Assembly: GCF_014269035.2 (NCBI RefSeq)
Contig: NZ_JABWRP020000026.1
Coordinates: forward strand, 1-59,706
Direction: 5' to 3'
Length of the DNA stretch: 59,706 nucleotides
DNA from: Pseudomonas vlassakiae
GTDB lineage: Bacteria > Pseudomonadota > Gammaproteobacteria > Pseudomonadales > Pseudomonadaceae
Made by a program: the position numbers and the translations under genes. The notes under the pieces were generated by a model. It had not been told where the DNA came from, ran no database searches, and saw only the letters and a program-made list of their open reading frames with translations. Positions 6,908 to 15,523 of this stretch are shown one piece after another (within the stretch, counting starts at the first letter, position 1; the number at the start of each line of letters is the position of its first letter).

Positions 6908-9735
6908 CCGACTACAAAGCCACGCTAAACCTTCCGGACACCGCCTTCCCCATGAAGGCCGGCCTGCCTCAGCGCGAACCGCAGATCCTGCAGCGCTGGG
7001 ACAGCATTGGCCTGTACCAGAAGCTGCGCGAAATTGGCAAGGATCGTCCAAAGTTCGTCCTGCACGACGGCCCGCCCTATGCCAACGGCAAGATTCACAT
7101 CGGTCATGCGCTGAACAAGATCCTCAAGGACATGATCGTCCGCTCCAAGACCCTGTCCGGTTTCGATGCGCCATATGTACCGGGTTGGGACTGCCATGGC
7201 CTGCCGATCGAACACAAGGTCGAGGTCACCCACGGCAAGCACCTGACTGCCGACCGTACCCGCGAGCTGTGCCGCGAGTACGCCGCCGAGCAGATCGAAG
7301 GGCAAAAGGCCGAGTTCATCCGCCTGGGCGTGCTGGGTGACTGGGACAACCCGTACAAGACCATGAACTTCGTCAACGAGGCCGGTGAAATCCGCGCCCT
7401 GGCTGAAATGGTCAAGCAAGGCTTCGTGTTCAAGGGCCTCAAGCCTGTGAACTGGTGCTTCGACTGCGGTTCGGCCCTGGCTGAAGCCGAAGTCGAATAC
7501 GCCGACAAGAAGTCCCAGACCATCGACGTGGCCTTCCCGGTGGCCGACGAGGCCAAGCTGGCTGCCGCCTTCGGCCTGGCGTCGCTGGCCAAGCCAGCCG
7601 CCATCGTGATCTGGACCACCACCCCCTGGACCATCCCGGCCAACCAGGCGCTGAACATCCACCCTGAGTTCAAGTACGCCCTGGTCGATACCGGCGAGCG
7701 CCTGCTGGTGCTGGCCGAAGAGCTGGTCGAGTCGTGCCTCAAGCGCTACAACCTGGAAGGCTCGGTGATCGCCACCGCGCAGGGCTCGGCACTGGAACTG
7801 ATCAACTTCCGCCACCCGTTCTATGACCGCCTGTCGCCAATCTACCTGGCTGACTACGTCGAGCTGGGTGCCGGCACCGGCGTGGTTCACTCCTCGCCAG
7901 CCTACGGTGAAGACGACTTCGTCACCTGCAAGCGCTACGGCATGGTCAACGACGACATCCTCACTCCGGTGCAGAGCAATGGCGTGTACGTCGAATCGCT
8001 GCCGTTCTTCGGCGGCCAGTTCATCTGGAAGGCCAATCCGGCGATCGTCGACAAGCTGAGCGAAGTCGGCGCGCTGATGCACACCGAAACCATCAGCCAC
8101 AGCTACATGCACTGCTGGCGCCACAAGACTCCGCTGATCTACCGCGCCACTGCGCAGTGGTTCGTCGGCATGGACAAGCAGCCAACCACTGGCGAGCCAC
8201 TGCGCGAGCGTGCGCTGAAAGCCATCGAAGACACCAACTTCGTCCCGGCCTGGGGCCAGGCGCGCCTGCACTCGATGATCGCCAACCGCCCGGACTGGTG
8301 CATTTCGCGTCAGCGCAACTGGGGCGTACCGATCCCGTTCTTCCTGCACAAGCAGACCGGCGAGCTGCACCCACGCACCGTCGAGCTGATGGAAGCGGTA
8401 GCCAAGCGCGTCGAGCAAGAGGGCATCGAAGCCTGGTTCAAGCTCGATGCCGCCGAACTGCTGGGTGACGAAGCCGGCCAGTACGACAAGATCTCCGACA
8501 CTCTGGACGTCTGGTTCGACTCCGGTACCACCCACTGGCACGTGCTGCGTGGTTCCCACGACATTGGCCACGCCACCGGCCCGCGCGCCGATCTGTACCT
8601 GGAAGGTTCCGACCAGCATCGCGGCTGGTTCCACTCGTCATTGCTGACCGGTTGCGCCATCGACGGCCACGCGCCGTATCGCGAACTGCTGACCCACGGT
8701 TTCACCGTGGACGAAAGCGGCCGCAAGATGTCCAAGTCGCTGGGCAACACCATCGAACCGGAGAAGGTCAACAACACCCTGGGTGCTGACATCCTGCGCC
8801 TGTGGGTTTCGGCGACCGACTACTCGGGCGAGATGGCGGTTTCCGAGCAGATCCTGCAGCGCAGCGCCGATGCCTACCGCCGTATCCGCAACACCGCGCG
8901 CTTCCTGCTCTCCAACCTGTCTGGCTTCGACCCGGCCCGTGACCTGCTGAAGCCGGAAGAAATGATCGCCCTGGACCGCTGGGCGGTGGACCGCACCCTG
9001 CTGCTGCAGCGCGAGCTGGAAGAGCACTACGGCGAATACCGCTTCTGGAACGTCTATTCGAAGATCCACAACTTCTGCGTACAGGAGCTGGGCGGCTTCT
9101 ACCTCGACATCATCAAGGACCGCCAATACACCACCGGCGCCAACAGTGTCGCCCGCCGTTCCTGCCAGACCGCGCTGTTCCACATCAGCGAGGCACTGGT
9201 GCGCTGGATCGCGCCGATCCTGGCGTTCACTGCCGATGAAATCTGGCAGTACCTGCCGGGCGAGCGCAACGAGTCGGTGATGCTCAATGGCTGGTACCAG
9301 GGCCTGAGCGAGCTGCCGGAAGGCACCGAGCTGGACCGCGCTTACTGGGACCGTGTGATGGCTGTCAAGGCCGCGGTCAACAAGGAGCTGGAAAACCAGC
9401 GTACCGCCAAGGTCATCGGCGGCAACCTGCAGGCCGAAGTCACCCTGTTCGCCGAGGAAGGCCTGAGCGCCGACCTGAGCAAGCTGGGCGACGAACTGCG
9501 CTTCGTGCTGATCACTTCCGCCGCCAGCGTAGTGCCGTTCGCCCAGGCGCCGGCCGAAGCCGTGGCCACCGAAGTCGAAGGCCTCAAGCTGCAGGTGGTC
9601 AAGTCGGGTCACGCCAAGTGCGGCCGTTGCTGGCACTTCCGCGCCGACGTCGGCAGCCACCCGGAGCACCCGGAAATCTGTGGCCGTTGCGTCGACAACC
9701 TGACCGGCTCGGGTGAGGTGCGCCACTATGCCTAA
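6904..9735 (+). CDS. ileS: isoleucyl-tRNA synthetase
   Basis: A 943-residue class I aminoacyl-tRNA synthetase. The HIGH motif is near residue 65, KMSKS near 608, the WTTTPWTIPAN editing-domain signature near 238, and two CxxC zinc pairs (CGRC near residues 907 and 930) lie at the C-terminus. It charges tRNA-Ile and clears misactivated valine. Start ATG 6904 overlaps the ribF stop. The stop overlaps the lspA start, so ribF, ileS, lspA and fkpB form a continuous overlapping operon. Confidence 0.98.
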   Translation: MTDYKATLNLPDTAFPMKAGLPQREPQILQRWDSIGLYQKLREIGKDRPKFVLHDGPPYANGKIHIGHALNKILKDMIVRSKTLSGFDAPYVPGWDCHGLPIEHKVEVTHGKHLTADRTRELCREYAAEQIEGQKAEFIRLGVLGDWDNPYKTMNFVNEAGEIRALAEMVKQGFVFKGLKPVNWCFDCGSALAEAEVEYADKKSQTIDVAFPVADEAKLAAAFGLASLAKPAAIVIWTTTPWTIPANQALNIHPEFKYALVDTGERLLVLAEELVESCLKRYNLEGSVIATAQGSALELINFRHPFYDRLSPIYLADYVELGAGTGVVHSSPAYGEDDFVTCKRYGMVNDDILTPVQSNGVYVESLPFFGGQFIWKANPAIVDKLSEVGALMHTETISHSYMHCWRHKTPLIYRATAQWFVGMDKQPTTGEPLRERALKAIEDTNFVPAWGQARLHSMIANRPDWCISRQRNWGVPIPFFLHKQTGELHPRTVELMEAVAKRVEQEGIEAWFKLDAAELLGDEAGQYDKISDTLDVWFDSGTTHWHVLRGSHDIGHATGPRADLYLEGSDQHRGWFHSSLLTGCAIDGHAPYRELLTHGFTVDESGRKMSKSLGNTIEPEKVNNTLGADILRLWVSATDYSGEMAVSEQILQRSADAYRRIRNTARFLLSNLSGFDPARDLLKPEEMIALDRWAVDRTLLLQRELEEHYGEYRFWNVYSKIHNFCVQELGGFYLDIIKDRQYTTGANSVARRSCQTALFHISEALVRWIAPILAFTADEIWQYLPGERNESVMLNGWYQGLSELPEGTELDRAYWDRVMAVKAAVNKELENQRTAKVIGGNLQAEVTLFAEEGLSADLSKLGDELRFVLITSAASVVPFAQAPAEAVATEVEGLKLQVVKSGHAKCGRCWHFRADVGSHPEHPEICGRCVDNLTGSGEVRHYA

Positions 9736-10243
9736 CCCTGCAGCAGGGCGCTTCGGGCGCCTTGCATGGCTGTGGCTGAGCTTGCTGGTCCTGGTCCTCG
9801 ACCAGGCCACCAAGCTGTACTTCAACAACGCCCTGACCATGTACCAGCAGATCGTCGTCATCCCGGACTACTTCAGCTGGACCCTGGCCTACAACACCGG
9901 TGCCGCCTTCAGCTTCCTCGCCGATGGCGCTGGCTGGCAGCGCTGGCTGTTCGCCCTGATCGCCGTGGTGGTCAGTGCGGTGCTGGTGGTATGGCTCAAG
10001 CGCCTGGGGCGCGGCGAGACCTGGCTGGCGGTGGCGCTGGCATTGGTACTGGGCGGTGCGATCGGCAACCTGTACGACCGCATCGTGCTCGGCCATGTGG
10101 TCGACTTCATCCTGGTGCACTGGCAGAACCGCCATTACTTCCCGGCCTTCAACCTGGCCGACAGCGCCATCACCGTTGGTGCGGTGATGCTGGCGCTGGA
10201 TATGTTCAAGAGCAAGAAGTCCGAGGATCCGGTCCATGACTGA
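9728..10243 (+). CDS. lspA: prolipoprotein signal peptidase (signal peptidase II)
   Basis: A 171-residue inner membrane aspartyl protease that removes signal peptides from diacylated prolipoproteins. Four hydrophobic helices are visible, with the family motifs DQATKLY near residue 24, NTGAAFSF near 57, and the catalytic Asp motifs GNLYDR and FNLADSAI near 115 and 140. Start ATG 9728 overlaps the end of ileS, the usual ileS-lspA coupling. Its lipoprotein substrates would include BamD and the lipoprotein at 51841, both in this window. Confidence 0.97.
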   Translation: MPNPAAGRFGRLAWLWLSLLVLVLDQATKLYFNNALTMYQQIVVIPDYFSWTLAYNTGAAFSFLADGAGWQRWLFALIAVVVSAVLVVWLKRLGRGETWLAVALALVLGGAIGNLYDRIVLGHVVDFILVHWQNRHYFPAFNLADSAITVGAVMLALDMFKSKKSEDPVHD

Positions 10244-10673
10244 CACCCGTATCGGCCAGAACACCGAAGTCACCCTGCACTTCGCGCTGCACCTGGAAAA
10301 CGGCGACACCGTCGACAGCACCTTCGACAAGGCCCCGGCCACCTTCAAGGTCGGTGACGGCAACCTGCTGCCAGGCTTCGAGAATGCCCTGTTCGGCTTC
10401 AAGGCGGGTGACAAGCGGACCGTGGTGGTAGCCCCGGAGAACGCCTTCGGCCAGCCCAACCCACAGAACGTGCAAGTCATGCCGCGGTCCCAGTTCGAGG
10501 GCATGGAGTTGTCCGAAGGGCTGCTGATCATCTTCAACGATGCCGCCAACACCGAGCTGCCGGGTGTGGTCAAAGCGTTCGATGACAATCAGGTGACCAT
10601 CGATTTCAATCACCCACTGGCCGGCAAGACCTTGACCTTCGAGGTGGAGATCCTCGAGGTCAAGGCCCTGTAA
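10236..10673 (+). CDS. fkpB: FKBP-type peptidyl-prolyl isomerase, SlpA/FkpB type
   Basis: A 145-residue cytoplasmic FKBP with an inserted IF domain, like E. coli SlpA (FkpB). The core includes LENGDTVDSTF and the GAGDKRTV-like stretch FKAGDKRTVVVAPENAFG; the substrate-binding insertion spans roughly residues 70-120. It overlaps lspA by eight bases and precedes ispH, the conserved lspA-fkpB-ispH order. It should act as a proline isomerase/chaperone. A second, FklB-type PPIase lies at the end of the window. Confidence 0.94.
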   Translation: MTDTRIGQNTEVTLHFALHLENGDTVDSTFDKAPATFKVGDGNLLPGFENALFGFKAGDKRTVVVAPENAFGQPNPQNVQVMPRSQFEGMELSEGLLIIFNDAANTELPGVVKAFDDNQVTIDFNHPLAGKTLTFEVEILEVKAL

Positions 10674-10687
10674 GCCTGGAGCCGAGC

Positions 10688-11635
10688 ATGCAAATCAAAC
10701 TCGCCAACCCGCGCGGTTTCTGCGCGGGGGTCGACCGGGCGATCGAAATCGTCAACCGTGCGCTGGAAGTCTTCGGCCCGCCGATCTATGTGCGTCACGA
10801 AGTGGTGCATAACAAGTTCGTGGTAGAAGACCTGCGCAATCGTGGGGCCATCTTTGTTGAAGAGCTGGACCAGGTGCCGGACGACGTCATCGTCATCTTC
10901 AGCGCCCACGGCGTGTCCCAGGCCGTGCGCCAGGAAGCCGCCGGCCGTGGCCTGAAGGTGTTCGACGCGACCTGCCCGCTGGTCACCAAGGTGCACATCG
11001 AAGTGGCCAAGTACAGCCGCGATGGTCGTGAGTGCATTCTCATCGGCCACGAGGGGCACCCGGAAGTCGAAGGCACCATGGGGCAATACGATGCCAGCAA
11101 CGGCGGCGCCATCTACCTCGTCGAAGACGAAGACGATGTTGCCCAGCTGCAGGTGAGAGACCCGGACCACCTGGCCTTCGTCACCCAGACCACGCTGTCG
11201 ATGGACGACACCAGCCGCGTCATCGATGCCCTGCGCGCACGCTTCCCGAACATCGGCGGCCCGCGCAAGGACGACATCTGCTACGCCACGCAAAACCGCC
11301 AGGATGCCGTCAAGCAGCTGGCCAGCGAAAGTGATGTGCTGCTGGTGGTTGGCAGCCCCAACAGCTCCAACTCCAACCGCCTGCGCGAGCTGGCCGAGCG
11401 TATGGGCACCCCGGCCTACCTGATCGATGGCGCTGAGGACATGCAGCGTGCCTGGTTCGAGAAGGCAGAGCGGGTGGGCATTACTGCCGGTGCTTCGGCT
11501 CCGGAAGTGTTGGTGCAGGGCGTGATCGAACAGCTCAAGGCCTGGGGCGCTACCGGCGCCGAAGAGCTGGATGGGCGGCCGGAGAACATCACGTTCTCCA
11601 TGCCCAAGGAGCTGCGGGTTCGCTCGCTGATCTGA
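10688..11635 (+). CDS. ispH: 4-hydroxy-3-methylbut-2-enyl diphosphate reductase
   Basis: A 315-residue [4Fe-4S] enzyme, last step of the MEP isoprenoid pathway, producing IPP and DMAPP from HMBPP. The three cluster cysteines are visible: Cys12 in NPRGFCAGVDRA, a second in FDATCPLVTKVH near residue 96, and a third in DICYATQNRQ near 198. It lies 14 bases after fkpB and ends the ribF-ispH operon; only one base separates its stop from the last base of the opposing pilin gene. Confidence 0.97.
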   Translation: MQIKLANPRGFCAGVDRAIEIVNRALEVFGPPIYVRHEVVHNKFVVEDLRNRGAIFVEELDQVPDDVIVIFSAHGVSQAVRQEAAGRGLKVFDATCPLVTKVHIEVAKYSRDGRECILIGHEGHPEVEGTMGQYDASNGGAIYLVEDEDDVAQLQVRDPDHLAFVTQTTLSMDDTSRVIDALRARFPNIGGPRKDDICYATQNRQDAVKQLASESDVLLVVGSPNSSNSNRLRELAERMGTPAYLIDGAEDMQRAWFEKAERVGITAGASAPEVLVQGVIEQLKAWGATGAEELDGRPENITFSMPKELRVRSLI

Positions 11636-11636
11636 G

Positions 11637-12116
11637 TCAGCGGCCTGCGCACAAGGGGTTTGCTACCTTGACTGTGCGCAGGTCGACCCTGCCTTCGCTG
11701 GATATCACTACCTGGTACTTGTTGCTCGCCGGGGAACTCTCACAGACTTCCAGCGTGGCGCCCAATTGCCCCACTGGCATTCCCAGCGCACTGAATTTCA
11801 CCTGTCCCTTGGTGTTTTCGATGATCCGCATCGAACGCGTCAACCGGTGTTCGCGTAGCGTTTGTTGATTGTGCTCCAACTGCACAAGCCAGCCCTTGCC
11901 CCAATCATTTTCCAACGGTCGCACAATCACCGGCTGGCTTTGCAGCAAGGCGTGGCTGCGCGCGCTGCGCAGCGCCTGGGCCAGGTCTCGCGCTGCCGCA
12001 GCTCTGTGTAGGTCATTGCTCAGCCTGGCGTAGGCCGGCATGCCGAGTTGTGTCAGCAAGGCGGCGATGACCAGTGCGAACATCATTTGAATCAGTGTTA
12101 CACCACGTTGCTTCAC
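11637..12116 (-). CDS. FimT/GspH-type minor pilin, Gln at position 5
   Basis: A 159-residue protein with a short prepilin leader (MKQRG), cleavage before Val, and a hydrophobic helix MMFALVIAALLTQLGMPAYA, followed by a GspH-like domain that includes LAQALRSARSHALLQ. Minor pilins of this family prime type IV pilus assembly. The glutamate normally at mature position 5 is replaced by glutamine (VTLIQ), which is unusual because Glu5 is the conserved charge used in subunit registration. It is transcribed against the other minor pilins and convergent with ispH. The family is clear; exact orthology to fimT or fimU is not. Confidence 0.82.
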   Translation of the reverse strand: MKQRGVTLIQMMFALVIAALLTQLGMPAYARLSNDLHRAAAARDLAQALRSARSHALLQSQPVIVRPLENDWGKGWLVQLEHNQQTLREHRLTRSMRIIENTKGQVKFSALGMPVGQLGATLEVCESSPASNKYQVVISSEGRVDLRTVKVANPLCAGR

Positions 12117-12225
12117 CGTGCATTCCTCCCTGGAAGTGCTTGGCTATAGCTTCACGGTCGTTGGACATGAGGTCCAGTCGACCTAGTTCAAGGCAATTGC
12201 GGGAAAAGTCGCAGGAGGTGCAGGG

Positions 12226-12408
12226 ATGCCCAACAAACAGTGGGGGATGACGCTGATCGAGGTGTTGCTCGCGGTGCTTGTGGTGGCCGTTGGCATGTTC
12301 GCCGCGGCAGGTTTGCAACTTAAGGCCTTGCAGGCTACGGACAGTGCTCGCCGTGATGCGCAGGCGGTGCTGGCGCAGTACAGCGAACAAGAGCGAAGCC
12401 CCCGATGA
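12226..12408 (+). CDS. PilV-like minor pilin, short (N-terminal helix only)
   Basis: Only 60 residues, starting MPNKQWG then MTLIEVLLAVLVVAVGMFAAAGLQLKAL split across the cleavage site: a class III prepilin leader with Glu5 and the PilV-type helix. PilV proteins usually exceed 100 residues, so the globular C-terminal part is missing. A GGAGGTGCAGGG stretch upstream (about 12211-12222) provides a ribosome site, and the stop overlaps pilW by four bases, so the short form looks expressed as part of the operon. It may be a decayed PilV or a functional mini-pilin. Confidence 0.75.
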   Translation: MPNKQWGMTLIEVLLAVLVVAVGMFAAAGLQLKALQATDSARRDAQAVLAQYSEQERSPR

Positions 12409-13055
12409 ACTCCCGGCAGGGCGGTTTCGGTTTGCTCGAAATGACGCTGGCCCTGGCAATCGGGCTGATGGTGGTCGTGGCGGCCGGTCAGCTGTTGGTC
12501 TCCGCCCACCAGAGCTGGCGCCTGCAGGGAGCAGCGCTGCGCTTACAGGATGATGCCCGCCTGGCGTTGCTGCGCATGGCTCAGGATATCCGCATGGCCG
12601 GAATGTTCGGCTGCTTGCGGCTGGAACCAGCCGATTTTCTGGACCCGGCTGCACGGCAAGCCTTCAACCAACCCGTGGAAGTCGGCACGGCCAGCCTTGG
12701 CTTGGTCGTCGCGGAACTCTCAGGGCATGTCGGCTTGCCGGACTGGACGATACTTACCGACTGTATCGAGAAGGTGCGCGTACACAGCAAGCGCCCCGAG
12801 AACCCATTGAAGCTCATGGCAATCCCGGTCAGTCACCATCGCTACCTGCTGGATGGCAGCACCTTGAAGCTAGAGCGTCACAACAAGAATCCACAGCCCA
12901 TGGTCGATCATGTGCGTGAGTGGCGGATAGAGCGAGTCGAGTCTTCGGAAGGGCAACGCATAGACATGCAACTGACGTTGTATGAGCCGACCTTGATGCT
13001 CGAGCAGCGCCATGAGCTGAGCGTGGCACTGCGCAACCCGGTGCCCATGCCATGA
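12405..13055 (+). CDS. pilW: PilW-type minor pilin
   Basis: A 216-residue prepilin-like protein. The leader MNSRQGG precedes FGLLEMTLALAIGLMVVVAAG with Glu5 present, followed by a PilW-like region including RLQDDARLALLRMAQDIRMAGMFGC split around residue 50, the typical RxAGY/F-GC motif. PilW is a minor pilin of the type IV pilus tip complex. It overlaps both the PilV-like gene and pilX by four bases. Confidence 0.85.
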   Translation: MNSRQGGFGLLEMTLALAIGLMVVVAAGQLLVSAHQSWRLQGAALRLQDDARLALLRMAQDIRMAGMFGCLRLEPADFLDPAARQAFNQPVEVGTASLGLVVAELSGHVGLPDWTILTDCIEKVRVHSKRPENPLKLMAIPVSHHRYLLDGSTLKLERHNKNPQPMVDHVREWRIERVESSEGQRIDMQLTLYEPTLMLEQRHELSVALRNPVPMP

Positions 13056-13525
13056 ACCGCCAACGTGGCATCGTGCTGCTGCTGGCGCTGGTACTCAGCC
13101 TTCTGCTGGGCTTGCTCGCGGCTTCAGCCCTGCGCGATGCGCTGGTCGAAGCGCGCCTGACCGGTGCCATGCGCGACGGCCTGCTGGCATTCACGCAGGC
13201 GCAAGCCATGTTGCAGGCCGGCGTTGATGAACTGCAGCAGGCACAACCGGTGTCATGCAAGGGCTGCCCGCCACCACCCCGTCCCCATGACCTGCACGGT
13301 CAGTGGCAGCGTGGCAAACACGGCTATTTCCAGTTGCAGAACCTGGGTGAAACCGCCCGAGCTGCGCACATGCCCGAGGGCGAACGGTTCACCTTGTACC
13401 GGATAACAGCCGTCAGCGAGCAATTGGCAGCCCGTCAGGTCCTGGAGGCCGTCTACGCCCTGCCAACCGCTCAACCACAAGCCCCGCAGCGCATCCTCTG
13501 GCGGCAGAGACTGAGGGAGGACTGA
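13052..13525 (+). CDS. pilX: PilX-type minor pilin
   Basis: A 157-residue protein with leader MNRQRG and a long hydrophobic stretch (about residues 7-27) lacking Glu5, as is usual for PilX/GspK-type subunits, followed by SALRDALVEARLTGAMRDG, which matches the PilX N-terminal domain. A CKGCPPPP motif near residue 69 contains two cysteines. It follows pilW with a four-base overlap and is one base from pilE, so it belongs to the minor pilin operon. Confidence 0.82.
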   Translation: MNRQRGIVLLLALVLSLLLGLLAASALRDALVEARLTGAMRDGLLAFTQAQAMLQAGVDELQQAQPVSCKGCPPPPRPHDLHGQWQRGKHGYFQLQNLGETARAAHMPEGERFTLYRITAVSEQLAARQVLEAVYALPTAQPQAPQRILWRQRLRED

Positions 13526-13526
13526 A

Positions 13527-13916
13527 ATGCAGCAAGGTATCACCCTGATCGAATTGTTGATTGTCCTGGCCGTGACCGGCATTCTGGCAGCCATTGCCTA
13601 CCCCAGTTACAGCGACCAGCTCAGGCGAGCCGCACGCAGCGAAGTGGTTGGCCTGTTGCATGACGCCGCCTTGCGCCTGGAGCGCCACCGCGTGCGCACC
13701 GGCCAGTACGCCGAGGGCGACCCGCAATTGCCCGCCGCCAACCGTCATTACCGCCTGCAGGCCCAACGCGACAGCGACACCTTCACGCTGACCGCCCGCC
13801 GGCTGACCGATGGTCTGATGGCCGATGATCGCTGTGGCGACTTCCAGCTTGACCAGGCCGGTGTGCAGAGCAATCCGGGTGCCGCTGAAGTCAGCGAGCG
13901 TTGTTGGGGAAGCTGA
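13527..13916 (+). CDS. pilE: PilE-type minor pilin
   Basis: A 129-residue type IV pilin-like protein with a four-residue leader MQQG, then ITLIELLIVLAVTGILAAIA with Glu5, and YPSYSDQLRRAARSEV typical of PilE. The C-terminal half has two cysteines (DRCGDFQL and SERCWGS near residues 110 and 126) placed like the pilin disulfide loop. It ends the minor pilin operon; thiO follows 53 bases later. PilY1, normally between pilX and pilE in P. aeruginosa, is absent here. Confidence 0.85.
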   Translation: MQQGITLIELLIVLAVTGILAAIAYPSYSDQLRRAARSEVVGLLHDAALRLERHRVRTGQYAEGDPQLPAANRHYRLQAQRDSDTFTLTARRLTDGLMADDRCGDFQLDQAGVQSNPGAAEVSERCWGS

Positions 13917-13969
13917 AGGTTGAATGGTGCCCAGGCATCGCGGAATTACTTCAGGTGTTGGATCGACAG

Positions 13970-15067
13970 ATGAGCAAGCAAGTAGTGGTGGTCGGCGGCG
14001 GGGTGATCGGCCTGCTGACCGCGTTCAACCTGGCGGCAAAGGTCGGCCAGGTGGTGGTGTGTGACCAGGGCGAGGTGGGCCGCGAGTCTTCCTGGGCTGG
14101 CGGCGGTATCGTTTCGCCGCTGTACCCATGGCGCTACAGCCCGGCGGTAACGGCCCTGGCCCATTGGTCGCAGGATTTTTATCCACAGCTGGGCGAACGC
14201 CTGTTCGCCAGCACCGGGCTCGACCCAGAGGTGCACACCACTGGGCTGTACTGGCTCGATCTGGACGACGAAGCCGAGGCGCTGGCCTGGGCCGAGCGCG
14301 AACGGCGGCCACTCAGCGCTGTGGATATCTCTGCCGCCTACGATGCGGTACCGGTGCTTGGTTCAGGCTTCAAGCACGCGATCTTCATGGCCGGTGTAGC
14401 CAACGTGCGCAACCCGCGGCTGGTAAAGTCGCTCAAGGCGGCGTTGCTGGCACTGCCAAACGTGACCTTGCGCGAACACTGCCAGGTCAGCGGCTTCGTG
14501 CATGAAAGCGGGCGCGTGGCTGGCGTACAGACGGCTGACGGTGTGCTCAAGGCGGATGAAGTGGTGCTCAGCGCTGGCGCCTGGAGTGGCGACCTGTTGC
14601 GCACCCTGGGGCTCGAGCTGCCGGTCGAGCCGGTAAAAGGCCAGATGATCCTGTTCAAGTGCGCCGAAGACTTTTTGCCGAGCATGGTGCTGGCCAAGGG
14701 GCGCTACGCGATCCCGCGTCGTGACGGGCACATCCTGGTGGGCAGCACGCTGGAGCATGCCGGCTACGACAAGACCCCGACCGAGGACGCGCTGGCCAGC
14801 CTCAGGGCTTCAGCCATCGAACTGCTGCCAGAACTCAAGGATGCGACGGTAGTGGGGCACTGGGCCGGGCTGCGGCCGGGTTCGCCTGAAGGCATCCCCT
14901 ACATCGGGCCGGTGCCTGGGCATGATGGGTTGTGGTTGAACTGCGGACATTACCGCAACGGGCTGGTGCTGGCGCCGGCTTCGTGTCAGCTGTTTACTGA
15001 CCTGCTGACCGGGGGCGAGCCGATCATTGATCCGGCGCCGTATTCGCCGGCGGGGCGTTTTAGCTGA
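13970..15067 (+). CDS. thiO: glycine oxidase ThiO
   Basis: A 365-residue FAD-dependent D-amino acid oxidase family protein. It starts MSKQVVVVGGGVIGLLTAFNL, with the GxGxxG dinucleotide-binding site at residues 9-14. ESSWAGGGIVSPLYPWRY near residue 42 and WAGLRPGSPEGIPYIGP near 298 match glycine oxidase. ThiO oxidises glycine to the imine used in the thiazole branch of thiamine synthesis. The frame is open upstream, but the family N-terminus begins at ATG 13970. Confidence 0.93.
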   Translation: MSKQVVVVGGGVIGLLTAFNLAAKVGQVVVCDQGEVGRESSWAGGGIVSPLYPWRYSPAVTALAHWSQDFYPQLGERLFASTGLDPEVHTTGLYWLDLDDEAEALAWAERERRPLSAVDISAAYDAVPVLGSGFKHAIFMAGVANVRNPRLVKSLKAALLALPNVTLREHCQVSGFVHESGRVAGVQTADGVLKADEVVLSAGAWSGDLLRTLGLELPVEPVKGQMILFKCAEDFLPSMVLAKGRYAIPRRDGHILVGSTLEHAGYDKTPTEDALASLRASAIELLPELKDATVVGHWAGLRPGSPEGIPYIGPVPGHDGLWLNCGHYRNGLVLAPASCQLFTDLLTGGEPIIDPAPYSPAGRFS

Positions 15068-15199
15068 GAACCCTGCAGCGACATCACCCGCGAACACCGG
15101 CTGGTCTACCTCTTCGAAGGGGGCCAGATGACAATCCTGCAGTGCCGGTATCACTACGACGATTGATCTGCACCGCCTTCGCATCGATGGGGTGAGGAC

Positions 15200-15430
15200 T
15201 CAGCCCTGTCGGCCAGGCCCTTGCTGCAGGTGCGCCTGGCTGCAATACCAGTCATTACCTTGCTGCAGCGCCCGGTCGTCGGGCAGGTGCACGCCGCAGT
15301 GGGCGCAGCGCACCATCTTCAATGGTGCATCGAGCTTGGGCTCGGAGTGCGATTGCTGACTGACTTTGAACTTGCGCCACAGCCAGAACGCGGCGGCGAT
15401 CAGGGCGATCCAGAAAAGTAGGCGAACCAT
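15200..15430 (-). CDS. small membrane-anchored CxxC protein (PP0621 family)
   Basis: A 76-residue protein with an N-terminal membrane helix (VRLLFWIALIAAAFWLW) and a C-terminal metal-binding-like region: CAHCGVHLP and, about 20 residues later, YCSQAHL. I chose ATG 15430 because the hydrophobic helix begins there. It lies downstream of bamD on the same strand, separated by a terminator. The function is unknown; the pattern suggests a small zinc-ribbon membrane protein. Confidence 0.8.
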   Translation of the reverse strand: MVRLLFWIALIAAAFWLWRKFKVSQQSHSEPKLDAPLKMVRCAHCGVHLPDDRALQQGNDWYCSQAHLQQGPGRQG

Positions 15431-15479
15431 GGTGTCCAGCTTGTTGGTTGTAGAAGCCAACAGTCTAGGGTGCGGCCAT

Positions 15480-15510
15480 AAAAAAAGGGAGGCCTCGGGC
15501 CTCCCTTTCT
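15480..15510 (-). terminator. bamD terminator
   Basis: An 8-base GC stem GGGAGGCC/GGCCTCCC with a three-base loop. On the minus strand it is followed by seven T residues, immediately downstream of the bamD stop. Confidence 0.88.
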
Positions 15511-15523
15511 CATAGCGCCTGGA

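Noticed and set aside
6925..8634. Minus-strand open frame within ileS
   Set aside because: Antisense shadow of a well-defined synthetase gene.
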